Shown here piece after piece: positions 38,683-46,363 of a stretch of DNA of 64,000 bases; the stretch's first letter is position 1; every line of letters starts with the position of its first letter. The DNA lies in the NCBI RefSeq assembly GCF_025377685.1, contig NZ_JACEHK010000012.1, positions 1 through 64,000 on the forward strand, written 5' to 3'. The DNA is from Anaerobacillus sp. CMMVII. Lineage in GTDB: Bacteria > Bacillota > Bacilli > Bacillales > Anaerobacillaceae. Made by a program: the position numbers and the translations under genes. The notes beneath the pieces were generated by a model, which was not told where the DNA came from, searched no databases, and was given only the letters and a program-made list of their open reading frames with translations.

Positions 38683-39180
38683 ATGAATAACAAACAAAAG
38701 TTAATAGAGGATGTTAACTATTTATTGGCGAATGCCTCCTCTGAGGAGCTTGATGTTGTTGCATCGCTTCTCAAAGCGGCAAAAGAAAAGCAAGATGGTC
38801 AATTTCGTTCTTATATATCAGCACTAATGAAAGTAGAAAGTAATTTCCTCGAAGATGGTGACTATGAAGTTCGTATTCCTATTCGTCCCTTAATACACAA
38901 CCCCCTAAATATTGTTCATGGAGGAATTACTGCAACTTTAGTTGACATTGCTATGGGATCATTAGTCCACCAGTCATTACCTGAGCATCAAACGGCCGTA
39001 ACAACAGAACTAAAACTGAATTATGTAAAACCAGGAATTGGTGATGAATTAATCTGTATTGCGAAAATTCTCAATAAAGGCAAATCAATTTATGTCTGTG
39101 AAGCAAAAGTATATAATGACAAAAATAGTTTAATCGCGATTGCAACTGGGAGCTTTTTTATTATTAGGTCGCCAAAATAA
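38683..39180 (+). CDS. PaaI-type hotdog thioesterase
   Basis: 165-aa hotdog-fold protein of the PaaI/YbgC thioesterase superfamily, likely hydrolysing an acyl-CoA that cannot be named. The active-site segment NPLNIVHGGITATLVDIAMG (about 81-100) carries the conserved HGG turn and Asp. TTELKLNYVKPGIGDEL follows, as in PaaI proteins. A helical N-terminal extension of about 45 residues precedes the fold. I chose the ATG at 38683 because the upstream ATG at 38650 lacks a ribosome site; the site for 38683 is also weak. It is followed by the tandem hairpin array. Confidence 0.85.
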   Translation: MNNKQKLIEDVNYLLANASSEELDVVASLLKAAKEKQDGQFRSYISALMKVESNFLEDGDYEVRIPIRPLIHNPLNIVHGGITATLVDIAMGSLVHQSLPEHQTAVTTELKLNYVKPGIGDELICIAKILNKGKSIYVCEAKVYNDKNSLIAIATGSFFIIRSPK

Positions 39181-39362
39181 CTCCGAACCTATCGGAATGG
39201 ATTAGGCCTTGAAAAAGGAAATCATTCCGAACCTAAGCTAAGTTCGGAATGGATTAGGGCTGGAAGAAGGAAAGTTTTCCGAACCTAAGCTAAGTTCGGA
39301 TTAGGGCAAAAGGAAAATAGTGTTGCGAACCTAAGCTAAGAACGAAAAGGATTAAGATGGAA
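39181..39362. repeat. Tandem hairpin array, four units
   Basis: Four degenerate units of about 45-55 bp begin near 39182, 39227, 39279 and 39325. Each opens CCGAACCTA and holds GGATTAGG or a variant, then a purine stretch with GAAGGAAA or similar. Units two and three contain TCCGAACCTAAGCTAAGTTC followed by GGA, a 7-bp stem. They lie between convergent thioesterase and ylbC genes. Confidence 0.85.
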
Positions 39363-39404
39363 GCATAAAAACTGCCTGAATTCGTGCCTTATTATAATTA
39401 GACC

Positions 39405-39436
39405 ATAAAACCCACAATGGTTACGAAAAGGCCCCT
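39405..39436. repeat. MITE-like family, right-end remnant
   Basis: CCCACAATGGTTACGAAAAG followed by GCCCC resembles the right terminal repeat of the dispersed family. No core or left end is visible. It ends at the ylbC stop codon. Confidence 0.5.
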
Positions 39437-39440
39437 ACAC

Positions 39441-40520
39441 TTACCATGGAGTAATAAAGTTTTGAGTATAATATCGCTCATAAACACCAACGCCTAAGTG
39501 AGTGAAGTCTTCGTGTAATAAATTTACTCGATGCCCTTCGCTATTTAACCAACCTTCAACGACAGCAATTGAGTCTACATATTTAGCTGCAATATTTTCC
39601 CCGGCTAGCTGGTAGAAGATGCCTTGTTTCTTTAAGCGATCCTTAAGTTCGCCATACATAGGAGACGTGTGAGAGAAGTAATCATTCACTTTCATATCCT
39701 CACTATGCTGATATGCCACGATAGACGTTTCTTCATCCCATTCTAGCTCACCAAGCTGATGTCTTTTCCTAATTTCATTTGTTATATCTAATATTTGTTT
39801 TGACGATCCGCTTTCAACCTGACGCCATTCCTGTTCTGTAAGCTGTTTAGGTTCGATTAATTCGCCTCGGTACACTACAGAATATGGTCGATGTTTTACT
39901 AACGTTTTACCGTCAAGGTATCTTATCCCAGATAAGCTTTGTGTAAATGTATCAAAGTATAACTGTATGAAGATTTGGTCCACTTGCAAAAGTGGTCTTG
40001 TAGAAAGTTCGTCTTCCGAGAGATTAAACTGATATGAATTATTTAAGACATTAAATGAAACTTGTTCTCGAAATTGAAACATCTTTTCTAACTCTTCATA
40101 TGTTTGTCCAATAATAAATGGTGCGGCCAATAAATCGTTTCCAATAAAATAAATAGTGACAATCCGATCGTTTTCCACCCCTACCTGAATATAGCTATTT
40201 TCTTTAGGATAGATCCACCATTCATAATCATAGGCTGATAAGTCCACCCTACTTGGTTCACCGTACAATTGTACAAGGGAATCTACATCCTTACCAATTA
40301 GTTTATGAAGGCCATCCTCATGTAAATAAGTATCATTTTGCTCAGCACTTAATTCAGGTTGAGGCACAAAGAATGGTAATTCATCTTCCTCAACAATATC
40401 CCCCTTTATTAAGGCATTTTCGTTTTCATTCTGCAGTAGCTTGTCCATAAAAAAGGCATAAAATAAAGTGATTGCTAGGAAGAAAAAGATGAAAAACAAT
40501 CCATACCCTATTTTTCTCAT
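39441..40520 (-). CDS. ylbC: CAP-domain protein YlbC
   Basis: 359-aa exported or membrane-anchored protein with an N-terminal hydrophobic helix (about 5-25). A CAP-associated N-terminal domain follows (about 70-215; GKDVDSLVQLYGEPSRVDLSAYDYEWWIY). The C-terminal CAP/SCP domain (about 235-359) has the conserved YQHSEDMKVNDYFSHTSP, AGENIA and SEGHRVNLL segments and ends in YYTQNFI. The function in Bacillus is not established. A repeat lies between it and ylbB. Confidence 0.92.
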   Translation of the reverse strand: MRKIGYGLFFIFFFLAITLFYAFFMDKLLQNENENALIKGDIVEEDELPFFVPQPELSAEQNDTYLHEDGLHKLIGKDVDSLVQLYGEPSRVDLSAYDYEWWIYPKENSYIQVGVENDRIVTIYFIGNDLLAAPFIIGQTYEELEKMFQFREQVSFNVLNNSYQFNLSEDELSTRPLLQVDQIFIQLYFDTFTQSLSGIRYLDGKTLVKHRPYSVVYRGELIEPKQLTEQEWRQVESGSSKQILDITNEIRKRHQLGELEWDEETSIVAYQHSEDMKVNDYFSHTSPMYGELKDRLKKQGIFYQLAGENIAAKYVDSIAVVEGWLNSEGHRVNLLHEDFTHLGVGVYERYYTQNFITPW

Positions 40521-40573
40521 GTAGTTCTCCTCTCTGTGAAGAAATTTTACGTATTATTCTGCATATCTTTATT

Positions 40574-40741
40574 AAAGGCTCTTTTCGTAAACTTTGTTGC
40601 TATTCACTAGCTTTATGTGTTGACTCAGTAACTTGCCTTACTCAGTCAACTAACAAGTTTGAAGAAAAGATGCCCACCAAACCTTGTGTTATACCCTATG
40701 ATGCATAGTTGAAAAGCAACATTTATTAGAAAACAGCTTTA
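40574..40741. repeat. MITE-like family copy between ylbB and ylbC
   Basis: The left end is AAAGGCTCTTTTCGTAAACT followed by TTGTTGC. The core, in inverse orientation, is GAAGAAAAGATGCCCACCAA followed by ACC. The right end is GAAAAGCAACATTTATTAGA followed by AAACAGCTTT. Both ends are present, giving a length of about 168 bp. A second short inverted repeat, TTGACTCAGTAA with TTACTCAGTCAA, lies inside. The rest of the 348-bp gap is AT-rich and holds the ylbB terminator. Confidence 0.78.
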
Positions 40742-40821
40742 TACAAACATTGTTCTTCTCTATATATGTATTTTCCTGCAAGTTTTTTATGCTAATAAAT
40801 TGGTTATTTCGAGAATTTTCT

Positions 40822-40858
40822 TAGAAAAATAAAATACCACCCGTATTTGGGTGGTATT
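40822..40858 (-). terminator. Terminator after ylbB
   Basis: AATACCACCC pairs with GGGTGGTATT around a 6-base loop. On the minus strand TTATTTTTC follows. Confidence 0.85.
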
Positions 40859-40868
40859 TACTATTATT

Positions 40869-41297
40869 TTAATGGTGAACCTGTGGGCTTTCTGAAATCT
40901 CAGATAAAGCGTATCCTGCCTCATCGTCAGATCCGTCGTTTACTGCTAAATCACCTAATGAGCAAATACCAACTAAGCGGTTGTTTTCTACAATTGGTAA
41001 TCGTCTAATTTGATGTTTAGCCATTAGATTTGCAGCCTCTTCAATACTCATGCCAGGATCTGCAGTTATTAAGTGCTCACTCATAATATCGGTAACTCTC
41101 GTAGAATTGGGACGTTTTTCTGCTACCCCTCTAATAACGATATCTCGATCAGTAATCATTCCTAATAAATGATCGTTTTCACAAATAGGAATAGCTCCAA
41201 CGTCTAAATCCTTCATTTTTACTGCGACTTCATAAACGTTATCTAATGGTGTACAATACTCTACATTTGAAGTCATAACATCACGTACATGGTTCAT
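40869..41297 (-). CDS. ylbB: Tandem CBS-domain protein YlbB
   Basis: 142-aa protein with two CBS domains (about 8-60 and 73-125) that would bind an adenosyl ligand; the target is unknown. It starts at the ATG at 41297 (MNHVRDVMTSNVEYCTP) with AGGAGG 7 bases upstream; the frame open to 41354 is not used. The repeated pattern is clear: VGAIPICENDHLLGMITDRDIVIRG and RRLPIVENNRLVGICSLGDLAV. An acidic, histidine-ending tail follows. It is the usual neighbour of ylbC. Confidence 0.93.
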   Translation of the reverse strand: MNHVRDVMTSNVEYCTPLDNVYEVAVKMKDLDVGAIPICENDHLLGMITDRDIVIRGVAEKRPNSTRVTDIMSEHLITADPGMSIEEAANLMAKHQIRRLPIVENNRLVGICSLGDLAVNDGSDDEAGYALSEISESPQVHH

Positions 41298-41389
41298 ATT
41301 AAAGCCTCCTAAAAAATTATTACATACATTACTTAATATGTCCTCATGATACATTTTTATAAATATTCCTTTCGTTAATAAAGCGATTT

Positions 41390-42562
41390 TTAATTTATTG
41401 AGTTCTGCAATAAGCTATTTTTTATTTTTAGCCATTCAGGTTTATTAACGTCACCAATCCATTGTCCAAAAACTGGATTTCCTCCTCCTTTACCGCCAAC
41501 GTTTTCCTTCAATAGCTGAATACACGTCGCTACATTAAATAATTGGGAGCTAGAGGATGCGAAGATCCACGTTTTTTGCTTTATATTTTGAAAAATAACG
41601 ACTCTATTGCCACCTTCGATCACAATTTTTGCCAAATCCTTCATTTCCTGAAGTGGCCTGTCTTCCCAACTATATTCAACTACTTCTTCCCCTAAGTTCA
41701 TCAAGCTTTCAGCCTCATGATATATTTCCTTTTCGTAAAGTGTTTGATAATTCTTTTTTAGGAGTTGGTGTCCTTGATGAAAGTTAGAAAATCTTTCGGC
41801 CACTAATGATGGAGAAACATTTAATTTTTTACTAACCTCTGTTACGGCGGAGAAGATTTCTTGAAAATATGTATATGCCCTTAATCCACAAACGAAGGAC
41901 AAACGCACATTCTGTTTATACTTTTCCCAACCGAGAATTTTTATTAAACCTAACTCTCCTAACATTGTTACATGAGTGCCACAGCATGTAGACCTGTCAA
42001 TCCCCTCAATTTCAACAAATCGTACAAATGCGGGAGTTTCTTTTAATTTGGATAATTTCTCTTGCTCTACTTCATCATAAGGTAAGACATATGTTTCAAT
42101 AGGTCGATTTTCAAATATGTATTGGGTAATTTTTCGTTCAACTTCTAAGATTTGATTACTTTTCAAATCACTTGTATTTAGATCGATCGTACAAACATCT
42201 TTTCCTAAATGAAAAGAAACTGTCTTAATTTCGAACAACTCAAGCCAGACAGCTGACAAAAGGTGTTGTCCTGTATGTTGTTGCATGTGGTCGAATCGGC
42301 GGTCGAAATCAACCTTCATTTTTATCCGTTTTTTTTCAATGGTTCCATCTATTTTATGGTAAATTTCATCACCAATAAGTTGAACATCTAATACTGGCTT
42401 ATCATCGATCACACCATAGTCAGAAGGCTGACCACCGCCTTCTGGATAAAAAATGGTTTGGTCAAATGAAAACCACTTTTCATCGTTTATCATTTTTGAA
42501 TTTTTGAAAATCGCGGTGTATTCTTTCATATAAGGATCATTCTCAAATATCTTTTTTGTCAT
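41390..42562 (-). CDS. AlaX-type alanyl-tRNA editing protein with DHHA1 domain
   Basis: 390-aa trans-editing protein that deacylates mischarged tRNA-Ala (Ser or Gly). It has a beta-barrel N-terminal part (DQTIFYPEGGGQPSDYG), then the editing domain with the zinc ligands HMQQHTGQH and CCGTHV. A coiled middle part leads to a C-terminal DHHA1 domain with GGKGGGNPVFGQ. It resembles the long AlaX forms. It starts at the ATG at 42562 (MTKKIFENDPYMKEYT), eight bases after AAAAGG. It is not part of the B. subtilis ylb set I recall. It is divergent from the YugN-like gene. Confidence 0.9.
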   Translation of the reverse strand: MTKKIFENDPYMKEYTAIFKNSKMINDEKWFSFDQTIFYPEGGGQPSDYGVIDDKPVLDVQLIGDEIYHKIDGTIEKKRIKMKVDFDRRFDHMQQHTGQHLLSAVWLELFEIKTVSFHLGKDVCTIDLNTSDLKSNQILEVERKITQYIFENRPIETYVLPYDEVEQEKLSKLKETPAFVRFVEIEGIDRSTCCGTHVTMLGELGLIKILGWEKYKQNVRLSFVCGLRAYTYFQEIFSAVTEVSKKLNVSPSLVAERFSNFHQGHQLLKKNYQTLYEKEIYHEAESLMNLGEEVVEYSWEDRPLQEMKDLAKIVIEGGNRVVIFQNIKQKTWIFASSSSQLFNVATCIQLLKENVGGKGGGNPVFGQWIGDVNKPEWLKIKNSLLQNSIN

Positions 42563-42687
42563 TTTTCTCATCCTTTTTGTTCTGAATTCAATCATTTTTT
42601 TTTACATACAGTCATTTTAATTGCATCTTCTTTCTTTTCATACTATCATATTTAAATAGGCTAGCTTACATAATAGGAGGGTTATAT

Positions 42688-43037
42688 ATGAAATTTGAAG
42701 AAACAGGTTTAACAGGTAAAGAAGTTGAATTTTCTGAAGCCGAGCATGTATTAGCTGAAGCAGGCTTTGTTCATGCTGGACAATGGGACTATGAACGCGT
42801 AACATTTGACTATAAATTTGACGATTTAGTAAATGAAGATGTCTATTACTTAAGAGTGCAAGCTTATGCTGTTAAAGGTGAAATTCCATCTCCGTATTCC
42901 GTAATTAAATTTTAGATCCTATTCTTGGGAAACATTACTACCCACACGGTGTGGAATATGCTGACGAAAAATTCCCAAAACATATTTTAGACAAATGTAA
43001 TAAGAAGCTAGAACAAATTGCTACTTTATTAAAATAA
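42688..43037 (+). CDS. YugN-like family protein, one frameshift
   Basis: Small cytoplasmic protein of the YugN-like family, unknown function. It begins MKFEETGLTGKEVEFSEAEHVLAEAGFVHAG after a GGAGGG site and continues WDYERVTFDYKF. The frame stops at 42915 in TTTTAG; adding one T restores LDPILGKHYYPHGVEYADEKFPKHILDKC and a stop at 43035-43037, giving about 116 aa, a normal length. A bidirectional terminator follows immediately. Confidence 0.85.
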
Positions 43038-43052
43038 TAAAGTTCTAAAAAT

Positions 43053-43091
43053 AAAAAAAGCGTATGAGCTATTTAGTTCATACGCCTTTTT
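43053..43091. terminator. Bidirectional terminator of the YugN-like and Asp23-like genes
   Basis: GCGTATGA pairs with TCATACGC around ten bases. An A-run precedes and a T-run follows, so both convergent genes can use it. It overlaps the stop of the Asp23-like gene. Confidence 0.85.
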
Positions 43092-43435
43092 ATGCCTCAT
43101 TTATTATTTGATTGACAATTACGTTTACTTCCTCGACAGGAAAGCCCGTAAATAATTCTACATGGTTTTTAATGATTTGTTGTAGTTCATGAATTGTTTT
43201 TGGTATGTTCTTTCCGTAAAACAATCCCAACTTGCATAGTAATTGTGAACTTACCGTTATTAGTTTGAATTTTGATAGCATTTTTACCGATCTTTACTTT
43301 CTCCAGTAATTTCCCTTTTATAGATGACGAACATACCGTAACGCCGTCAACTTCAGTTAGCGCAATTTCTGCTATTATTTTGATGACCTCATCTACAATC
43401 GATAATTCACCTTTTTCCAAGCTCATTTCTAACAT
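43090..43435 (-). CDS. Asp23/Gls24 family protein, one frameshift
   Basis: About 114-aa protein of the Asp23/Gls24 envelope-stress family. The N-terminal part ELSIVDEVIKIIAEIALTEVDGVTVCSS is typical. An extra base near 43214 (GGAAAGAAC) breaks the frame; removing it gives MQVGIVLRKNIPKTIHELQQIIKNHVELFTGF, then VEEVNVIVNQIINEA. It starts at the ATG at 43435 with AAGGAGGG 7 bases upstream. It is divergent from the AI-2E-family permease. The function in Bacillus is not established. Confidence 0.82.
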
Positions 43436-43555
43436 AAAAATCCCTCCTTAACAAATTGTTCATATAACGATAACGTTTCTAGACATTTCACTGTAAATTT
43501 ACTTAAATAAATAATATAATAAAGATATGTTGTTTTTGTATGAGAGGAGTTTAAA

Positions 43556-44589
43556 ATGGCCGCTTTATTATCTAAGAAAAACATTATTATTTTTACAACA
43601 ATACTAGTAATTTTAATTGTGGGGTATTTTATTTTACCGGTCTCAGTCCCAATTATCGCTGCACTAGTAACTGCGTTGCTCTTAGCTCCGATTGTTAACT
43701 TTTTTGTATTGAAGATTAAAGTCAAAAGAGGCTTTGCGGTTTTCATTGTGTTTATGATATTTTTATGCTTCATAGGCTTGACTGGTTACTTAATTACCAC
43801 AAAAGCTATCACCCAAGCTGACTATTTTGTAAAAAATCTACCAACCTACATTTCGCATGTTCATAATGCCTGGTGGGATTTTGAAGCAAATATAAACGAT
43901 AAGTTTGAAGATATTCCAAAAAATCTAACAGATGAAATTAGTATTTATGTCGAACAATCTTTTATGACGTTAAGACGTACAGCAAGTAGCAGGAACATTG
44001 TAGGAGATGTAACTTCTCTTATTACAAAAATACCTGCATATTTAGTCTCAATTATTGTTTATTTAATTGCTCTTTATTTATTTTTATTGGAGTTACCGAA
44101 ACTAAAAGAGCAAATTTTCTCTCACTTATCTGATAGAACCAAAGACAAAGTCCAATTTATGAGTTCTAGACTCTCTTATGTGATATTTGGATTTATTAAA
44201 GCACAGTTTTTAGTGAGTATTATTATTTTTATCGTTTCATTAATTGGGCTCTTGTTAATCATACCTGAAGTAGCGTTATTAATGGCATTTATCATCTGGA
44301 TTATCGACTTTATTCCACTGATTGGATCCATTGCTATTTTAGCTCCTTGGGCTATTTATCATCTAATTGCTGGTAACACGGCTCTAGCTACACAATTACT
44401 TATTCTTGCTGCGATTCTCTTGGTAATTAGACGAACAGTAGAGCCTAAGTAATGGGACATCAAATCGGTTTGTCTCCGCTTGCAACATTAATTGCAATGT
44501 ATATTGGTTTGCAATTATTAGGCGTCGTTGGTTTTATCGTCGGACCTCTTGTCGTTATTTTATTCACCTCTGCGAAGAAGCAGGTATAA
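43556..44589 (+). CDS. AI-2E family transporter (YtvI-like permease), one frameshift
   Basis: Polytopic membrane protein of the AI-2E exporter superfamily, substrate unknown. Two N-terminal helices, an extracytoplasmic loop (about 85-140), then five or more C-terminal helices with LLMAFIIWIIDFIPLIGSIAILAPWAIYHL, the usual family core. The frame stops at VEPK; adding one A near 44449 restores VMGHQIGLSPLATLIAMYIGLQLLG, then VGFIVGPLVVILFTS, ending at 44587-44589. Repaired length is about 344 aa. Some relatives are sporulation proteins, but that role is not shown here. Confidence 0.85.
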
Positions 44590-44610
44590 TTAAATTAAAC
44601 TTCAAAATAT

Positions 44611-44642
44611 AAAAGGTCTGGCAAGATGCCAGACCTTTTTCT
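44611..44642 (+). terminator. Terminator after the AI-2E-family gene
   Basis: AAAAGGTCTGGC pairs with GCCAGACCTTTT around AAGAT, followed by T residues on the plus strand. Confidence 0.88.
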
Positions 44643-44716
44643 TATAAATAACTTGTCCAACTCCATAGTAACTACATAACCGCCTTCCATGGAGTATGCA
44701 TACATCTCCTACAATC

Positions 44717-45169
44717 TTAAAAACCCCAAATAGCTCTAAAGACGTTTGTAACTTCTCCAGGCGGATAGATCACATACAGCAGAAAATACACAGCAATTCC
44801 TGAAGAAGCACTAAAAAACCATATGACAGACGTTATAGGCCCTATCTTACGATGCAACTTTAAATTATTTTTATATCCTGAAACAAGCGCTATAATTCCT
44901 AAAACTGCCGCAGTAGTTGCAAGACTAATATGAAAAATCAAGAAGATCGTGTAGTAGATTTTCACTTCTTCTGGACCACCAAAAGCAGTACTTCCTACAA
45001 AAACAGTTTTTGCTACATACGTAATAAAGAAGATGGTCGCAAATAGGGCTCCTAGGAACATCATCTTTTTATGCTGTTCTATCTTTCTTCTTGCAACTGT
45101 AACCCATCCTAAAGCTACAAAAACAGCGCTAATTCCAATAAAAATTGTACTTATTAATGGCAATAACAA
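44717..45169 (-). CDS. ctaM: Cytochrome oxidase assembly factor CtaM (YozB, DUF420)
   Basis: 150-aa membrane protein with four helices and the DUF420 pattern GWVTVARRKIEQHKKMM, then FHISLATTAAVLGIIALVSGY, then LHRKIGP. The family contains YozB of B. subtilis and CtaM of Staphylococcus, which is needed for haem A-containing oxidases. Conserved histidines in helices two to four could bind haem or copper. It starts with TTG at 45169, eight bases after AGGAGG. It lies downstream of ctaF, where ctaG often sits, in the same direction. Confidence 0.87.
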   Translation of the reverse strand: MLLPLISTIFIGISAVFVALGWVTVARRKIEQHKKMMFLGALFATIFFITYVAKTVFVGSTAFGGPEEVKIYYTIFLIFHISLATTAAVLGIIALVSGYKNNLKLHRKIGPITSVIWFFSASSGIAVYFLLYVIYPPGEVTNVFRAIWGF

Positions 45170-45337
45170 ATCCGACTCCTCCTTCCGTCAATTATCCACT
45201 ATTATTTTACCATGTGATTTTCGTCACACCACATGTAGAGTTTGACATATTTCGAACATATTTACAGTGCATTTTTAGTTTTGCTTCGTAGTTTACTTCG
45301 ATAACACTAAACTATTCACTCTACCTTTACACTCATA

Positions 45338-45373
45338 AAGAAGAAGCTGACACATTTAAAATGTAGTCAGCTT
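45338..45373 (-). terminator. Terminator after the ctaBCDEF operon
   Basis: AAGCTGAC pairs with GTCAGCTT with a further CATTT/AATG pairing inside. The T-run on the minus strand is interrupted (CTTCTTCTTT). The 245-bp gap otherwise shows nothing. Confidence 0.6.
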
Positions 45374-45414
45374 TCTCTTTCTTCTTTGATATACAGATTA
45401 GAATTTTACTACAC

Positions 45415-45740
45415 CTAAAGTAGCATTAATGCTGCTACCATAGGAATGATAATTACAATCCCTGATAACATGAATGCATTTGGCCATTCATGGCCTTTTT
45501 GGTTTAAGTGCATAAATAGTATAGTTGTAAAATAACCTGAACAGCAGCAAGAATTAAAATAAATGGTACCGCGAATGATGCAGGAATGATATCACTTGCA
45601 ATCGCTAAGAAAGCTAATGCTGTAAAGAAAATCATTAAGGCAAATGTAATAATTTGATGTTTCATTTCCCGCTCAAGCTTTAACTTCTCACTTGTTGAAA
45701 GTTTGATCTGAGGTTCATTTGAATTAAGATTTGATCCCAT
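45415..45740 (-). CDS. ctaF: Cytochrome c oxidase subunit IV CtaF, one frameshift
   Basis: Small accessory subunit of the caa3 oxidase with three membrane helices. The N-terminal cytoplasmic part contains STSEKLKLEREMKHQ. Helices one and two are ITFALMIFFTALAFLAIA and FAVPFILILAAVQVILQLYYF. The frame stops at 45504 with one T missing; repair adds MHLNQKGHEWPNAFMLSGIVIIIPMVAALMLL, ending at TAG 45415-45417. Repaired length is about 108 aa, the family norm. It follows ctaE within a few bases. Confidence 0.88.
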
Positions 45741-45744
45741 TCAT

Positions 45745-46362
45745 CTATCCTCCTATTCCCATTAAATATACAACTGTGAAGATGAATACCCATACTACGT
45801 CAATAAAGTGCCAATAAAGACTAGCTAAATAGAATTTAGGAGCATTAGTTAACGTTAAACCACCTTTACGGTAACGAATTAATAGGGTAATAATCCAACT
45901 TACACCAAACGCAACGTGGGCACCATGGAAACCTACTAATGTGTAAAACGCAGAACCAAATGCACTAGTCGTAAATCCTAAGCCATTATTAAGATAATCA
46001 TAAAACTCATAAATTTCAAGCCCAAGGAATGATAAACCTAAAGCAACTGTTACCCACATCCAAATGAGCATCCCTTTATAATTACCCTTTTTCATCGCAA
46101 TCATTGCAAAAACACTCGTTAAACTACTTGTTAAAAGAATCATTGTTGCAACAAATACTAATGGTAAGTGGAATAAATCGGCAGCAGATGGACCTCCTGC
46201 AGTACCATTACGCAATCCTAAATAGGTTCCAAATAAACTTGCAAAAAGAACTGTTTCTCCACCTAAGAAGAACCAAAACCCTAAGAATTTATTTTTCCCT
46301 TCAAGAGTTGCCTTTTCAGGATTTGGAGGTAGTACGCCACTTTCATGATGTACATGAGCCAT
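45745..46362 (-). CDS. ctaE: Cytochrome c oxidase subunit III CtaE
   Basis: 205-aa integral subunit with five helices, as in the short subunit III of Bacillus and quinol oxidases. Characteristic parts are FLGFWFFLGGETVLFASLFGTYL, TLVGFHGAHVAFGVSWIITLL and FYLASLYWHFIDVVWVFIFTVVYL, including the conserved Glu and His residues of subunit III. The ATG lies one base from the ctaD stop, so they are co-translated. Confidence 0.95.
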   Translation of the reverse strand: MAHVHHESGVLPPNPEKATLEGKNKFLGFWFFLGGETVLFASLFGTYLGLRNGTAGGPSAADLFHLPLVFVATMILLTSSLTSVFAMIAMKKGNYKGMLIWMWVTVALGLSFLGLEIYEFYDYLNNGLGFTTSAFGSAFYTLVGFHGAHVAFGVSWIITLLIRYRKGGLTLTNAPKFYLASLYWHFIDVVWVFIFTVVYLMGIGG

Positions 46363-46363
46363 A

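Noticed and set aside
39181-39362. CRISPR array
   Set aside because: The units are degenerate end to end, with no fixed repeat-spacer pattern, and no cas genes are present.
43429-43773. 114-aa minus-strand frame across the Asp23-like/permease gap
   Set aside because: It overlaps the 5-prime ends of two divergent genes and has no ribosome site or family pattern.
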